DNA from: Atriophallophorus winterbourni
Taxonomy: Eukaryota > Platyhelminthes > Trematoda > Plagiorchiida > Microphallidae
Assembly (NCBI GenBank): GCA_013407085.1
Contig: JACCGJ010018212.1
Location: forward strand, 75,001 to 139,000
Length of the DNA stretch: 64,000 nt
Reading direction: 5' to 3'
Shown here: positions 12,931 through 24,736 of the stretch, piece by piece
How the letters are laid out: each line of letters opens with the position of its first letter
Numbering within the stretch: position 1 is the first letter of the stretch
The notes under the pieces: model-generated
What the model saw: the letters and a program-made list of their open reading frames with translations, nothing else
Databases searched by the model: none
What the model was told of the DNA's origin: nothing
Made by a program: the position numbers and the translations under genes

Positions 12931-13634
12931 GCGAAATGGAGTCGTTTTCGAAAGACCTAAGCAACCTATTGAGCATTACCCTACTAGTTTAATAAACATT
13001 CTTTAGACCGCTCACGTTGAATACTCTGTGTCTTGTCATTTTCTAGCTAGGAAACGGAAGGTAATGCTTCAGGCTTTGAGGAAAGATGGTTCGTGCAACG
13101 CGCACTGGCTGTCGATAAACCCGATAAGGCTTCAGACTGTCAGTGTAGTGGTAGAAATCGTTCATTTTGACGTCAAACTGTCAAAATCCATTTTCTGTAT
13201 CCTATTTTGAGGGATTGTCACAAACCACAGGAATATGTTTGTTTTCAAGTTTGCAGTTTACTTAAAAGTTTGTGAAATGGGTTAGGTAAAGAAAAATGTT
13301 GGGAAATATATTCAATGGATATCTTTTTTTCTCAGCTGAATCACTGGATACATATGCATTAGGTAAACATCAATCAACAGTATATTAAAATTGTCCAATT
13401 AAACGTTTATTTTACCTGCAACAGCAGATTTTTGTCCAGTGTCACATTCGCGTGAGTATTATTGAGAAAAAAATCAATTCCAAGTTTATAACTAACTTAT
13501 GTTTTAAGCACAACAATTACTTCAGCATTATTGATAATAAATGGCTGATTAAATAATCAATTGTCTTGATCGAATTTTTTAAATTATCGCATTGAGAAAA
13601 ATACGTGTTTGCTTCAAGATTATTCAAGGGTAAT
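11316..13634. repeat. S-unit copy 1, left part
   Basis: First of three copies of a large duplicated unit. It aligns end to end with 32,352-34,555 (for example the shared TTCTTGAAAAGCAACCT start and TTGAATACAGTTGATTCGC blocks). It is interrupted by the complete RTE and resumes at 17,663. Confidence 0.8.
13627..13634. repeat. Target-site duplication, left
   Basis: AGGGTAAT immediately left of the RTE at 13,635. The identical 8-mer follows the element at 17,663-17,670. The other two S-units have a single GAGTAAT at this place. Confidence 0.85.
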
Positions 13635-16600
13635 TGTTGGCCTCCTTCGGTCGATGTCGACAATGGATGTACATCAAAATCACGTGAATGTTCAAGGTTT
13701 GCAACTTTTGAGTGACTAAACAGTCAGATTCGGGAAGAACAATTTCTCCCACAGCGCAGGCAACGAAAGTCAGAACTCGGTTTCATTGCGTCAGTTGCAC
13801 GCCGGCGGCGGGATCTGCGTTCAGCAGCCAAGACCTGTATCTGCTCCTCCCCAGCTTGTAGACGACGCTTTACACAGTACCTCCTAAGTGAGCGGTCAAG
13901 AGCAAGTTCTTCCCAAATCGCCGGGTCAATGCCAAGATCCTTCATATCACTTTTGCAAACGTCTTTTTACCGCAAGTGCAGTCTACCTAATGGTAGCCTT
14001 CCTAATTGCAACTCACCATAGAGTAGATCTTTCGGAATACGACAATTTTCCATTCTCTAGACATGACCAAGCCAGCGCATGCGGCGCTGTCGCAATAGAG
14101 TGAACATGCTCTGTAGACCAGCTTTTGAAAGCACGTCAGCATAAGTCACTCTGTCCATCCACGATATGTTCTTGATACGACGGATGCTTTGTAGATGGAA
14201 AGCATTCAGCTTCCGTTCGTGTCTTGCATGGGTGGTCCAGGTTTCACTGCCGTACATTAAATCATTTAGTACGCACGCGTTGTATACCATTATCTGTGTC
14301 TTTACAGACAGCTTGAGGTTACACCAAACACGAGAGTTCAATCGAGCCGGATTAGAGCTGCTCTGCCAATCCGCTTATCAATCTCCGTGTGTAGCGAGAG
14401 GTTATCCGCAACGGTTGAACCCAGGTATGTGAACTGATTTACTGATTTAAGCTGACCGTTTCGAACAGTTATGTTGCAAGGCGATACAATCCCTTGACCA
14501 CGGACTTTGGTCTTGCTCATGCTGATTGTTTGCCCAAAGTCTTTTCATGCCGACGAAAAACAGTCCATTAAAGACTGAAGGTTCTCTTGTGAGTGAGAAA
14601 TGAATGCTGCATCGTCGGCAAACAGCATGTCACGGATAATCACATTTCGTCCCTTGGTTTGTGCTCTCAACCAGTTTAGGTTGAAAAGCTTGCCATCACT
14701 TAGCATGCGTAGGTAAATACCTTCTGTCTTCGTCCTAAAAGCGTGCTTCAGAAGCAGAGCAAAGAAAATGCTGACCAGCGTGGGAGAAGAACACACCCTT
14801 GTTTGACGCCTAGGCGAAACCGTTAAAATGGACTGAGCTCTTCATGTCTGATTGGACCGTAATAACGAGCTCTAGCAGCCTTGGGGGCAGCCTATCAAAT
14901 CAAGCATTTTGAAAAGTCCCTGCTTGTTGAAGTAGTCGATTGTCTTCGCTAAATTAATAAAAGCAGCGTACAAAGGCATAAGCTGTTCCCGACAATTTTC
15001 TTGAAGTTGTCTCAGGGAGAAGATCATTTTAACAGTTGATCTTCCCTTGCAGAGCCACATTGAGATTCAGTGTAAATTCTATCAGCTTAAACCTGCAGCC
15101 GGATCTGTAAGACTTTAGCAAACAATTTGCCAACAACATTCAGAAGGGAGATTCATCTGTAATTGTTACATTCGCCTCTATCTCCTTTTTCATTGAATAG
15201 CGTGATGACCTTTGTGTCTCGCATCTTTTGTGGGACACACTCCTCCTGCCAGCGCTGAAGAAGCAAATTGTGAAGCGTTTGTAATAATGCTGCTCTACAG
15301 CATTTGATGAGCTCAAGTGTAATCCCGTCGTCACCGGGGGCCTTCCCATTTGCTAAGCGGTCGATTGCCCTATCGATCTATCAAGTTTATAAGGGGTATC
15401 TAGAAATTCAATGGTCGGCAACCGCTCGAAATATTCAAGTACATGCGGTAGAAAAGTACTTCCCTAGAGTAGAGAGAGAAGAAGTGCTCTACCCATCTTT
15501 CAATCTGCTGAGTTTTGTCCACAATCGGGTCCCCAGATGCAGACTTAACGGGAGCCGTTTTAAGTTTGTTTGGATCAATGGCTCTCTTGATCCCATCATA
15601 CATGACGTGAAAACTTCTAGTATCCGCAGGTTTGGATATTAAGGCTAATTTCTGTGCAGTAGTTATTTGCACATCGCCTTGCAGTCTGTTGTACCTTAAT
15701 TCTAGCTTATTTTAGAAGTCTAATGTTTTCATCTGTTGGCATACCTTTGAACCTCAAGATAGCTGAGCGTTTCTCATCCAACACAGCAGTCATCTCAGAA
15801 GCTTTTGCTTCGAACCAGTCGCTCGTTCGGGCTTTCTTCGGACCGAACGTAGAAAGTGCGACTCGGCATATGCAGCTTTTTATCGATTCCCAGTTTTCTA
15901 AAGCCGATTCAAGTGGGGTTGTCTTGCTGAATTTGGCTGTGAAGGCTTTTGCAAATCGCGCAGCTAGATTGAGATCGCACATGCGGGTGACTTCAATTCT
16001 AGGCTTACCAGACAATATGGGTGGGTTAAATCTGGTGGAGGGAAGCTTCTGTTTTGCACAGACCAGCAAATGATCAGTTTCACAGTCTGCGCTTTGATAT
16101 TATCTGGTGAGAAGTAATCTTCCTATGTTGGTGCGCCTAACAAGAATAAGATCAACCTGCTGCCAGTGGTTAGAGCGAGGATGTTTCCAAGATACCTTAT
16201 GCTGTAATTTTGTTTGAAAGAAAGTGTTACTGACACAAAGACTGAATTTGGTGCATAATTCTAAAAGGCGTTGTCTGATTTCATTGGTTTTACCTACACC
16301 GAACCTTCCGAGACATATTTGCCAAGATTCGTAATCCACATCAACTCTAGCATTGAAATCAACCAATACCACTACGCAGTTTCCTTTTGGCACGTTTTTC
16401 AGGACTCTTGCGAAATGGTGATAAAAAGCGTCTTTTTCAGCAGGCGTCGCAGAGAGCGTCGGCGCATAAATGTTTACCAACGTAATGGTACCAGTAATGC
16501 ACCTCAGATTTAGAGTCCAAATCCGTTCGCCCCCACTGCTGCTCGGTTCTGTTGCTCTAAGAAGGTCGCCTCGAACGGCAAACCCAACTCCATGCAGTCA

Positions 16601-17662
16601 AGGCTCAATGGAACCACTTCCTCTCCAGAAAACTGTAATCTCTTTCTGTTAGTATACCAGTGTCTGGTAATCACGTCTCTTGCAGGGCAGCCACGTCGAT
16701 ATTCAGCCTCCTTAACTCAATGTTCATCATAGCAGATTTTCTTACGCTTCTGATATTTGAGACGTCGTTATGAAATTCAGGAAGCCTGGACCGGACGTTC
16801 CAGGTTCCCAGTTTCAGAAATGACATTTGTTTTTTAGTAGTTGGTTTCGCTGGTGCGGAATAAACAGTCTGCTTTTTGGTTGATTCCTAATCCCCATGCA
16901 CCCAATGAGACAAGCAGACCGTGGCGAGACGGCACTTTATTGACTGGGGGCTGTTTAGCTTGAGGCGGGAGGTAGCCGTCCAATGAGACCTGAAAGTCTG
17001 TCCCACCGTCGGACGCAGTTCCAGACGCTGAGCTCTACGCTAATCGAGCAATAGCTTTTAACCAGTATCTGCTGCTTCCCGTGTTATTACCCGGAGAATC
17101 GAAATGGAGTGTCCTCTCCATTAGAGCGTTGTGATGTACGCCAGGGCAGTTCAAAGTGGAGAACTAGCTGTTGACTCCGCAGCAAGTGCTTCCACTACAC
17201 GGCACCACCGGAACCGAAAGAACAGCTAGGCTGATACGTTTGGACAACGATGTCGTCGCATATGTTGACAGAACGAAGTTATATAAATCTTCAGAATGCC
17301 TAGCGGGACTCCGGCTCCTGATTTTTCCAGGAGATTGACTACTGAAGCCTTTTCCATGATTGGATGTAGCCACAAGGCAGTGAAGGTTTGAGATAAAGAT
17401 TTTTCTTCCCCCAGGTGGACCGCCTTCATGGATTTACGAGCTCTACCTGCTAGAAGCATGCTGGATTTGAGGCGCCAGTCAGACGGCTTCGCCCACTCTT
17501 CTGTCGATAGAAGCATATCCGCCGAGTCACACAGCACCACGCTGCCGGCCAGGAGCTGGACTTAGTTGTCAGAGGCTACATGAGACGCGTGCCATTGGAG
17601 CATTTTTGGAATTGTGAGCTCACCCCCAAAACCGACCCGGCTTTGACAACCTTGGAACCTCC
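13635..17662 (-). mobile_element. Complete RTE-like non-LTR retrotransposon, 4,028 bp
   Basis: Both ends are fixed by a perfect 8-bp target duplication and by uninterrupted paralogous sites at about 19,309 and 34,556. On the minus strand the order is 5' leader of about 830 bp, APE endonuclease, linker, RT, the C-terminal RLRWLGHV domain, and a 3' end reading ...gaaggaggccaaca. There is no poly(A) tail, as expected for RTE-clade elements, whose 3' ends are short or simple. The copy is intact in length but its ORF carries frameshifts, so it is not autonomous. Truncated or deleted relatives lie at 8.5, 20.5, 23.9, 40.8, 44.6, 54.7 and 59.9 kb. Confidence 0.9.
13724..16826 (-). pseudogene. RTE ORF2, endonuclease plus reverse transcriptase (frameshifted)
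   Basis: It starts at the ATG at 16,826 (MSFLKLGTWNVRS, the conserved endonuclease N-terminus). VNIYAPTLSATPAEKDAF and VVVLVDFNARV follow; the latter has Val for Gly of GDFN, an active-site neighbour. A long linker (KKARTSDWFEAKASEM), RT with FADDAAFISHSQENLQSLM and the C-terminal block HLQSIRRIKNISWMDRVTYA ... RRMRWLGHV come next. The frame breaks about eight times over 3.1 kb. The domain order and the C-terminal WLGHV block match RTE-type proteins of flatworms and other invertebrates. No upstream ORF1 is evident, which is normal for RTE. Confidence 0.85.
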
Positions 17663-17670
17663 AGGGTAAT
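17663..17670. repeat. Target-site duplication, right
   Basis: AGGGTAAT, the partner of 13,627-13,634, bounding the 5' end of the minus-strand RTE. Confidence 0.85.
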
Positions 17671-17965
17671 ACATTGTGCAAATAAAACTTGCCATCACAC
17701 TGGATCAAAAGTAACCAATATGTAATTCGAATTTTTGAATACAGTTGATTCGCAGTATATTTTAATTTCCTTTGATGGTTTATTTCTCCATTAATAAAGA
17801 TATAATTGTCTGAAAGTATCGGTTTTGTGAAACGTTGTTTTTGTCTGTTCCTTTGTTAATAACAACCTTAAAATGATTCAGCATCATAGCAACTTATATT
17901 TTGACCTGTATTACCTTAATTTTGCGCAAAATGTTGGTGAAAAACGTTTCAACTCTGTAATGTGT
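17671..17965. repeat. S-unit copy 1, right part
   Basis: Continues the unit broken by the RTE. It aligns with 19,310-19,720 and 34,560-34,850 (shared GCAAAATGTTGGTGAAA). Similarity is lost after about 17,965. Confidence 0.8.
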
Positions 17966-18261
17966 TTCAAGAATAGACTTGATGCCGTATGGAGCTCATT
18001 ATTTCCTGCATTTTGCCCCTAATTGAGTAATGATATTGTATTTTCCTGGTCTTTGAAATGCACTAATGTCTCCTCACCTTTGGTGAGGGGAGTTGTTGCT
18101 CTACATTCCAGGTAACCATCCTACCAGAAGAAATCTGTGAACCTATTTTGTTTGAAGTGGTGGGCGCTCTTTTTGGCATACCACCGGAAAAAATCTGGAC
18201 GCTCGATTGGCGACTCTGCCACATATCGTCCTGTGCAAACTGAACTGAACTGAACTGTGTT
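17966..18261 (+). mobile_element. Short 3' end of a CR1-type element
   Basis: It lies exactly between the end of S-unit copy 1 and the start of copy 2. It contains a perfect 7-bp hairpin (CCTCACC at 18,072-18,078 with GGTGAGG at 18,082-18,088) and ends in a TGAAC tandem repeat (18,240-18,255). A short tandem repeat at the 3' end is the hallmark of CR1-like elements. Only 3' UTR-like sequence is present, so the parent family cannot be named. Confidence 0.4.
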
Positions 18262-18900
18262 CGTTTTTGTGATAACAATTACTCCATTTATCAGTTGCTC
18301 TGCCCTATGTTTCGATTTATGACTTGTCTGAATCTTTATAACGTTCCACTGAAACTATCGGCGCGATTATACTTATATAGAAAATTGCGAGAGAATTGTT
18401 GGTTTCCAGAGCGGTCTCAATGAGTTATTTAGCAATATGGTCCGTGAATCTATCTCTTTTGACTTTCATTTTCGCGTTTATGATTGTGAATATTAAAATG
18501 GAGTTGCGTTGCTTTTTTGGCATTAGCATCAATTTGTGCCACTCATTATCCTCTCGAATAAGTAAAATCATTTTTGTGCGTATCATACAAAAATGTTTCC
18601 AATAAGAAGGAATATTGCTAGCTTTATGCATCATCAACGCTACTCGCTTCAACGTTTTCCGCTTTGTAGTTCCGCGAAAAACATTTACATTATAACAGAG
18701 AAAACTGCAAAATTTATACAATACACGAACGATAGCTTAAAGTTTTCAATTCATGAAACATTAATCGCATCAAGCATACATCGCGGATGAATAGAGTAGC
18801 AAATGTAACAGGGCATTTTGATGCTAGTTGTCAGTTTAGGTTCATTCTGCTGAACCGAGAGCGTCACATTTGCTGGATCAGGTGTTTAGAACGAGAATCG
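18262..18900 (-). pseudogene. Ancient CR1-like RT relic, S-unit copy 2
   Basis: A minus-strand open segment of 98 codons (18,425-18,721) includes N-terminal linker remnants NIPSYWKHFCMIRTKMILLI and HKLMLMPKKQRN. These are homologous to HKLMPMSKKERN in copy 1. The RT catalytic part is absent because this S-unit copy begins upstream of it in the element's direction. The sequence is decayed. Confidence 0.55.
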
Positions 18901-19489
18901 TCAAAAGATCTGTTTTAGGAAATAGTTGATTCGGATAACCATTTTTTCAACGGGTGGAACATGGGAAATAGAGCCGTTTTCAAAAGACCTGGGAAACATA
19001 TCGAGCATTACCCTACGAGTTTAAAGGAATTTCACTTCACCGCTCACTTTGGATACTCGGAGTCGTGTCTTTCTTTAGCTCGGCAATAGAAGGTAATGCT
19101 TCAGGCTTCTGAGAATAGATGGTACAGACAACGCGCAATTGCCGTCGATAGACCTGATATTGCTTATTGCTGTCAACGCCAAGGTTGCAATCGTTCCTTT
19201 TGACATCAAACCGTCAAAATCCATTTCCTGTATCTAATTTCGGGGGATTGTCACAAACCACAGGAATCTGTTTGTTTTCAAGTTTGTTTGTTTCAAGATT
19301 ATTCTAGAGTAATACATTTTGAAAATAAAACTTGCCATCACACCGGGTCAAACATAACCAGTATGTAATTCGAATTTTTGAATACAGTTGATTCGCAGTA
19401 TATTTTGGTTGCTTTGATGGTTTATATCGCTATTAATTGAGACATAATTTCCGGAAAATATCGGATTTGCGAAATTTCGTTCTTACCTT

Positions 19490-19612
19490 GAATATAAAAG
19501 CTCATTTGCATACATTTCAAATACGCACACATCTAGCGACCGGTTTCGTGCTGTTTGCATTCATCAAGTAGGGACAGTCGGATCAGGATCCGCATGCGCA
19601 ACTTGTTTTAAC
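19490..19612 (-). mobile_element. Hammerhead-carrying repeat insertion in S-unit copy 2
   Basis: About 120 bp is present here but missing from the same place in the other two S-unit copies (about 17,840 and 34,722). It holds a degraded hammerhead and the adjoining GATCAGGATCCGCATGCGC block also seen upstream of the ribozyme at 29,221. Confidence 0.65.
19532..19573 (-). ncRNA. Degraded hammerhead ribozyme
   Basis: The minus strand reads CCCTAC, TTGATGA (consensus CTGATGA), ATGC-AAACA-GCAC stem II with one mismatch, CGAAA and ACCGGTC. Stem III (ACCGGT palindrome) is intact. The 3' strand of stem I has decayed (GCTAGA instead of GTGGGG), so it is unlikely to cleave. Confidence 0.7.
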
Positions 19613-20239
19613 CTGTTTTAAATTAACACCAATATAAAAATGAGTCCTCATCGTAGCAACTTATTTTTTTCACCTGTATGACCTTAGTTTTGCGCAAAAT
19701 GTTGGTGAAAACTTTTCCAACGTTAAATCGGTTCTGCTGAGTTAGTTTCATGTGATCTTTGAGCGCGATCTCATACAGCATGGTTGAAAATCGATCTGTG
19801 AATTAAACTGAGCCCCAAAATTTATCAAACCGCACACGAAAAAATATCGTTATCTTTCATTTCTTATTTCATTCTACGGAATATGTTTGAGAAACGTAGC
19901 GTACAATTTGAGTTTTAGGGAAATTATTTTGATAAACACCGAAATATGGTTACACAATTGTAAAACTCGATTAGAAAATTCATTCTACTAACCTGAAAAT
20001 GTCTTAACGTTAAAATGCTACATTTCTAGAATAAAATCAGAAATATAGTTTGGAATAACTAGTATATGTTCCAATTAAATCATTACTCAAGAAATAAAAC
20101 TTGCGTTATCATGAAATATTGATTTTTAGCTCATAGCGTTTAACTAATGATTTACCAATTCATTCACTCTAGGTACATTTGAGTTAGGGCAATGTAGATT
20201 TCAGTCGGGATCGTTACGCCCTAAAAAACTACAACCGAG

Positions 20240-20280
20240 TTCATTCTGTTTGCCATCACTAGACCGAAGCAAAAAGTTTA
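20240..20280 (-). repeat. Very decayed hammerhead relic shared with copy 3
   Basis: The minus strand retains TGATGGCAAACAGAATGAA and the flanking GGCTCACTAACCTAAAC block of the hammerhead repeat family. The same relic is at 35,370-35,400 in S-unit copy 3, so this insertion predates the duplication. Confidence 0.45.
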
Positions 20281-20459
20281 GGTTAGTGAGCCTTGAAACA
20301 ATAATGAATATGTAAACAAATGTGTACTCTGATTCCAATGTAAATTGGGTTACCTATAATGAATCATAACGTTTAATACAGAATCACACATGTGGCTCAG
20401 AATCAAGCTTTATAAACGCGTTTCTTATAATGTGTCTGCAAGATCCTTCATAGTTTGTT

Positions 20460-21482
20460 GTTGGCCTCCTTCGGTCGATGTCGACCATAGACGCACATCA
20501 AAATCGAATGAATTTTCATGTTTTACAGCTTTTTGAAGGTCCGCTTCGGGAGGAACAATCTCTCTCGCAGCGCTTGCAACGATGGACAGAACTCTTTTGT
20601 AAGGAGCCAGTTACACGCTGGCGGCAAGATCTGCGTTTACCAGCCAAGAGCGCTATATGCTCCTCCCCAGCTTGCAGACGACGCTTTACACAATGCCTCT
20701 AATGTGAGCGGTCAAGAGCAAGTTCTTACCATCTCGCGGGGTCAATGAAAAGAGCTTTCGTATCTCTTTTGCAAATCTCTTTGTACTGCAAGTGCGGTCT
20801 GCCCAATGGTAGACTTCCTAATTGCAACTCACCATAGAGTAGATGCTTCGGAATACGACCATTTTCCATTATGTAGGCATGACCAAGCCACCGCAGGCGG
20901 CGCTGTTGCAATAGAGTATACATGATCTGTAGACCAGCCTTTGGAAGCACTTCAGCGTTAGTCACTCTGTCCATCCACGATGAATTCAATATACGACGGA
21001 TGCTTCGTAGATGGGAAGCATTCAACTTCCGTTCGTGTCTGGCGTGGGTGGTCCAGGTTTCGATGCCGTATAGTAAAGCATTTAGTACGCACGCGCTATA
21101 TACCATCATTTTTGTCTTTACAGTCAGCTTGCGGTTACCCCAAAACACGAGAGTTCAACCGGGACAAAATGACAGCTGCTCTGCCAATCCTCTTATCAAT
21201 CTGCGGCACTAGCGACAGTTTATCCGCAATGGTTGAACCAAGATATGTGAAATGATGTACTGGTTCAAGCTGACAGTTTCGAACAATGATGATTGGTGGC
21301 GATACAGTCCCTCGACCGACGACTTTGGTCTTGCTCATGCTGGTTGTTATACCAAAGTCTTTGCATGCCGACGAAAAACAGTCCATTAGCGACCGTAGTT
21401 TCTCTTGGGAGTGAGCAATAGAGGCTGCATCGTCGGCAAACAACAGGTCACGGATTATCACATCCCGTACTTTGGTTTGTGT
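20460..21482 (-). mobile_element. 5'-truncated RTE-like element, 1.0 kb
   Basis: The left end is the RTE 3' terminus (gttggcctccttcggtcg). The minus strand then gives the C-terminal domain (MVYSACVLNALLYGIETWTT, HLRSIRRILNSSWMDRVTNA, RRLRWLGHAYIMENGR) and the RT end with FADDAASIAHSQEKLRSLM. It stops near 21,482, within the sequence corresponding to ~14,655 of the complete copy. S-unit copy 3 has the uninterrupted site (about 35,584-35,606). The 140- and 108-codon frames overlap with one frame break. Confidence 0.85.
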
Positions 21483-22238
21483 TCACAGCACGAAACTATT
21501 CCGGCTTTTTGCCACAACGAGGTGAAGACAGCACGATCATGTTTAATAATCTTCCAGAGAATTATATAATGGTAATAATTGTTTGAATTTGAAGCCACAC
21601 CCACACGTTTTGTTAGATATAAACTTGTCGTTTAATTTCACCAATTTCTTTTGAATTCGCTTCTGAAATTTTCACGAGTTTTGCATTGCGTTGAGAGAGT
21701 AAATCAAAAACTTATGCATTTTAAAGTGAAATACATATGTGTGAAAAACGAACATGGCTGAGGGTGACCACTCGAACTATAAATAACAAGCAGGTATTCT
21801 ATACTGTACCAGCATATTATTTTGTTTCCGATATTTCACGTCTGTGCATTTGTCAGTAGGCTTACACACCTCAGGTTCAACTACCACCGTACAAATCTGA
21901 TGCATTAACATATATACTTCTTGCTCCGAAACAGCCTCGACTCGATAAGTCATTTTCGGACAGTTTAAATATCATATGAATCAACAATTAATTTTCAATG
22001 CACTATTATATAATACTTAATGCGAAGGGAAACTTTTGGATAATGTTATAATATTAGGAGAGTAGGTTTGTGACGATAATTCGTATGCTGAAAATGGATT
22101 CACGAAACAAATTAAAGTCAAGGAAATGTCCAAAATGTTTCTCTTGGAATACAAAGACATTTTCGAGTGAAATTCTAATTGAAAATGTTGTAGTAACAAA
22201 ATCAGTGAAAAAGTATCATAAAATTGCAAGTAATAATC

Positions 22239-23756
22239 CCGAAAATATTGAAGAAATTTGCGATTTTGCTATACAAACCACTCACTTACTTGTTCGAACA
22301 AACACTGGCAAGCGAAGTAATTCCTACAGATTGGAAACAGGGAATAATTTCTCAAATTTACAAAGGTGGAAATCGCTCCGATGTTTCTAATTATCGACCC
22401 GTTACTCTGTTACCAGTAATTTCAAAATTACTTGAGCGACTCATTGTTGACGATCTAATGAAACATTTCAAGAATAATCAGCATGTATTCAGACGTAATT
22501 ATTCTTGTTCGTCTAATTTACTGGTAACGCTAGATGATTTGACAAAATCGGTAGATAAAGGACAAGCAATACGCGCGTGCATTCGATCGTGTTGACCATT
22601 CCCAACTACTGCAGAAGCTTGAAAGACTTGGTATCACTGAAAAGTTGCTGAATTGGCTTAATGACTGTCTAACAAATCGCACTAAACAGGAACGTGTTGA
22701 TGGTGCATTATCTAAACCAATCTCAGCAATTAGCGGTGTTCCCCAAAGTTCAGTACTTGGTCCGATCCTCTTTCTGGTTCATGTCAATAAAGTACCAGAA
22801 ATTGTTCGATGTAACATTTCGTTATTTGCGGGCGACATAAAGATTTGGCGCAGCATTCGTAGTCCAGAAGACTGTCTGCTATTACAAAAGGATCTTGATA
22901 CGCTTCACAGTTGGTCGTTAAAGAACAAACTGCCGTTTATCTTCAAAAAATGCAGGATCATGGATGTTGGGAATCGAGTAGAGTTCATATAGAACATGGG
23001 TTCGCATGTCCTTGAAAATTGCAGTGAAGAAAAAGATTTGGGTGTCTGGATATGCTCCAGTTTAAAAACCTCACTTCAAACTAATACTGCCTGTAAAAAG
23101 CAACACGTGTTCTAAATCTACTCAAACGGGTATTTGGGAAATTTTCGCGCAAGATATTCCCAAGGATCATAAATTCATACTTGAAACCAGTCATGGAATA
23201 GGGTGTGCAGTCATGGTCTCCGTGGCTCAAGAGCGATGTCGAAATTATGCAGCGAATCAATCACCGCTTAACAAAACTAGTTATCAGCATCCGAAACAAA
23301 CCATATAAAGAAAGGATAGCTCAACCGAATCTTTTCGATTTCCCCTATCGACGAATCAGAGGAGATCTTTTCTTACTTTACAAAACAATCCATACCACGA
23401 ACCATCCCTTACTGGATTCATTCACGCGAAGGGATACGAGAAATTATCATATCCATGAATTCGTGCTGGTCGTACCCTATTTCCGCCTGAACTGTAGGTA
23501 TTTTTACTCTTTCCGTGTCCGTTTTACTTACAACAGTTTACCTTCAACCGTCGCTCATTCTACTAGCTTGCATGACTTTGAAACGAAATTAGACGAATTT
23601 TATTGCATTATCCGTTTCCAGAACACTTATATACTGTTTAATCTATTTTCCTATATTGTTTATGCACTTAAATTTCAATTTTCACCATCCTATGGTTGTT
23701 GTTAAGCTTGTTGCTTTTTAGACCATTAAAAACCTTGAATTACACTGAATTACCTT
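22239..23756 (+). mobile_element. 5'-truncated CR1-like element
   Basis: It starts abruptly at a position matching ~4,633 of the 1,415-6,176 copy and runs to the same 3' end with a CCTTGAAT-like repeat. It encodes the RT core (NYRPVTLLPV, FRRNYSCSSNLL), FAGDIK in place of FADDIK, and the C-terminal YKERIAQPNLFDFPYRRIRG block. Several frameshifts and a small deletion in the SKAFDR motif inactivate it. S-unit copy 3 (36,328-36,345) has the uninterrupted site, and no target duplication is apparent, as is common for CR1. Confidence 0.88.
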
Positions 23757-24736
23757 GAGTACGAGATAAGATTCTGCATCCATGAATGATAAAGACGATT
23801 TAAAATTTATTACAAAGTAGTTGCAACGATCGAGTTAAGCTTAACGACAAATTGTCCTTCCTTATCCAAACGCTATATTATGTTATCGTTTACTTTAATT
23901 ATTCGTTTCAAGGTTGTGACGGCCGGAGCATTTCTGGGGATAAGCTCCCAATTCGAAAAATGCTCCAATGGCCCGCGTCTAATATAGCCTCTGACAACCA
24001 AGTCCAGCTCCTAACCTGCACGCGTGGTCCTGTGTGACCCGGCGAAACTGCTTCTACTGACAGGAGAAAGGTCGAAGGCGGCTGACTGGCGCCTCAAAAC
24101 CAGCATGCTTCGGACCGGTGGAGCCCGTTAGTCCATGAAGTCGGCCCACCTAGGGGAAGAAAAACCCTTATATCAAACCTCCACTGCCTAATGGCTACAT
24201 CCAATCATAGAAAAGGCTTCAGGGGTCAACCTCGAGGAAAAATTCGGAGCCGGAGTCCCGTTAGGCAGTCCGAAGTTTTTTCAACTTCGTGTTGCCAGCT
24301 CCTGCGACGGCATCGTTGTCCAAACGTATCAGCCTAGCTGTTCCTTTGGTTCCAGTGGTGCCGTGAAGAGGGAGCACTTGCTGCATGGGCAACAGCTTGT
24401 TCTCCATATTGAACTGCCCTTGTGTACATCACAACGCACCAATGGAGAGGACACTCCATTCCGCTTCTACGGAAAATAACACGGAAAGCAGCAGATACCG
24501 GTTAGAAGATATGGTTCGACTGACGTAGAGCTAAGCGCCTGGATCTGCTTTCGTAGGTGGAAAAAAATTCCAGGTCTCATTGGACGGCTACCGCCGCCTC
24601 AAGCTGGGTAGCCCCCATTCAATGAGGTTTCGTCTCGCCACGGTCTGCTATCCTCATTGAGTGCATGGGGATTAGGAATCAACCGACAAACAAACTGTAT
24701 TTTTGCGCACCAGCGAATCGAAATACCAAACAACAA

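Larger units (their letters stand above)
18262..23905. repeat. S-unit copy 2, with four nested insertions
   Basis: Aligns with 33,262-36,505. It starts inside the CR1-like relic (ACAATTACTCCATTTATCAG). It is interrupted by a hammerhead repeat (~19,490-19,612), an RTE (20,460-21,482), a CR1 copy (22,239-23,756) and finally the RTE beginning at ~23,906. The third S-unit has the uninterrupted sequence at the first three sites. Confidence 0.8.

Noticed and set aside
18072..18088. Perfect 7-bp hairpin resembling a bacterial terminator
   Set aside because: The context is eukaryotic repeat DNA directly before a TGAAC tandem repeat. It is better read as part of a non-LTR element 3' UTR, and there is no T-tract.
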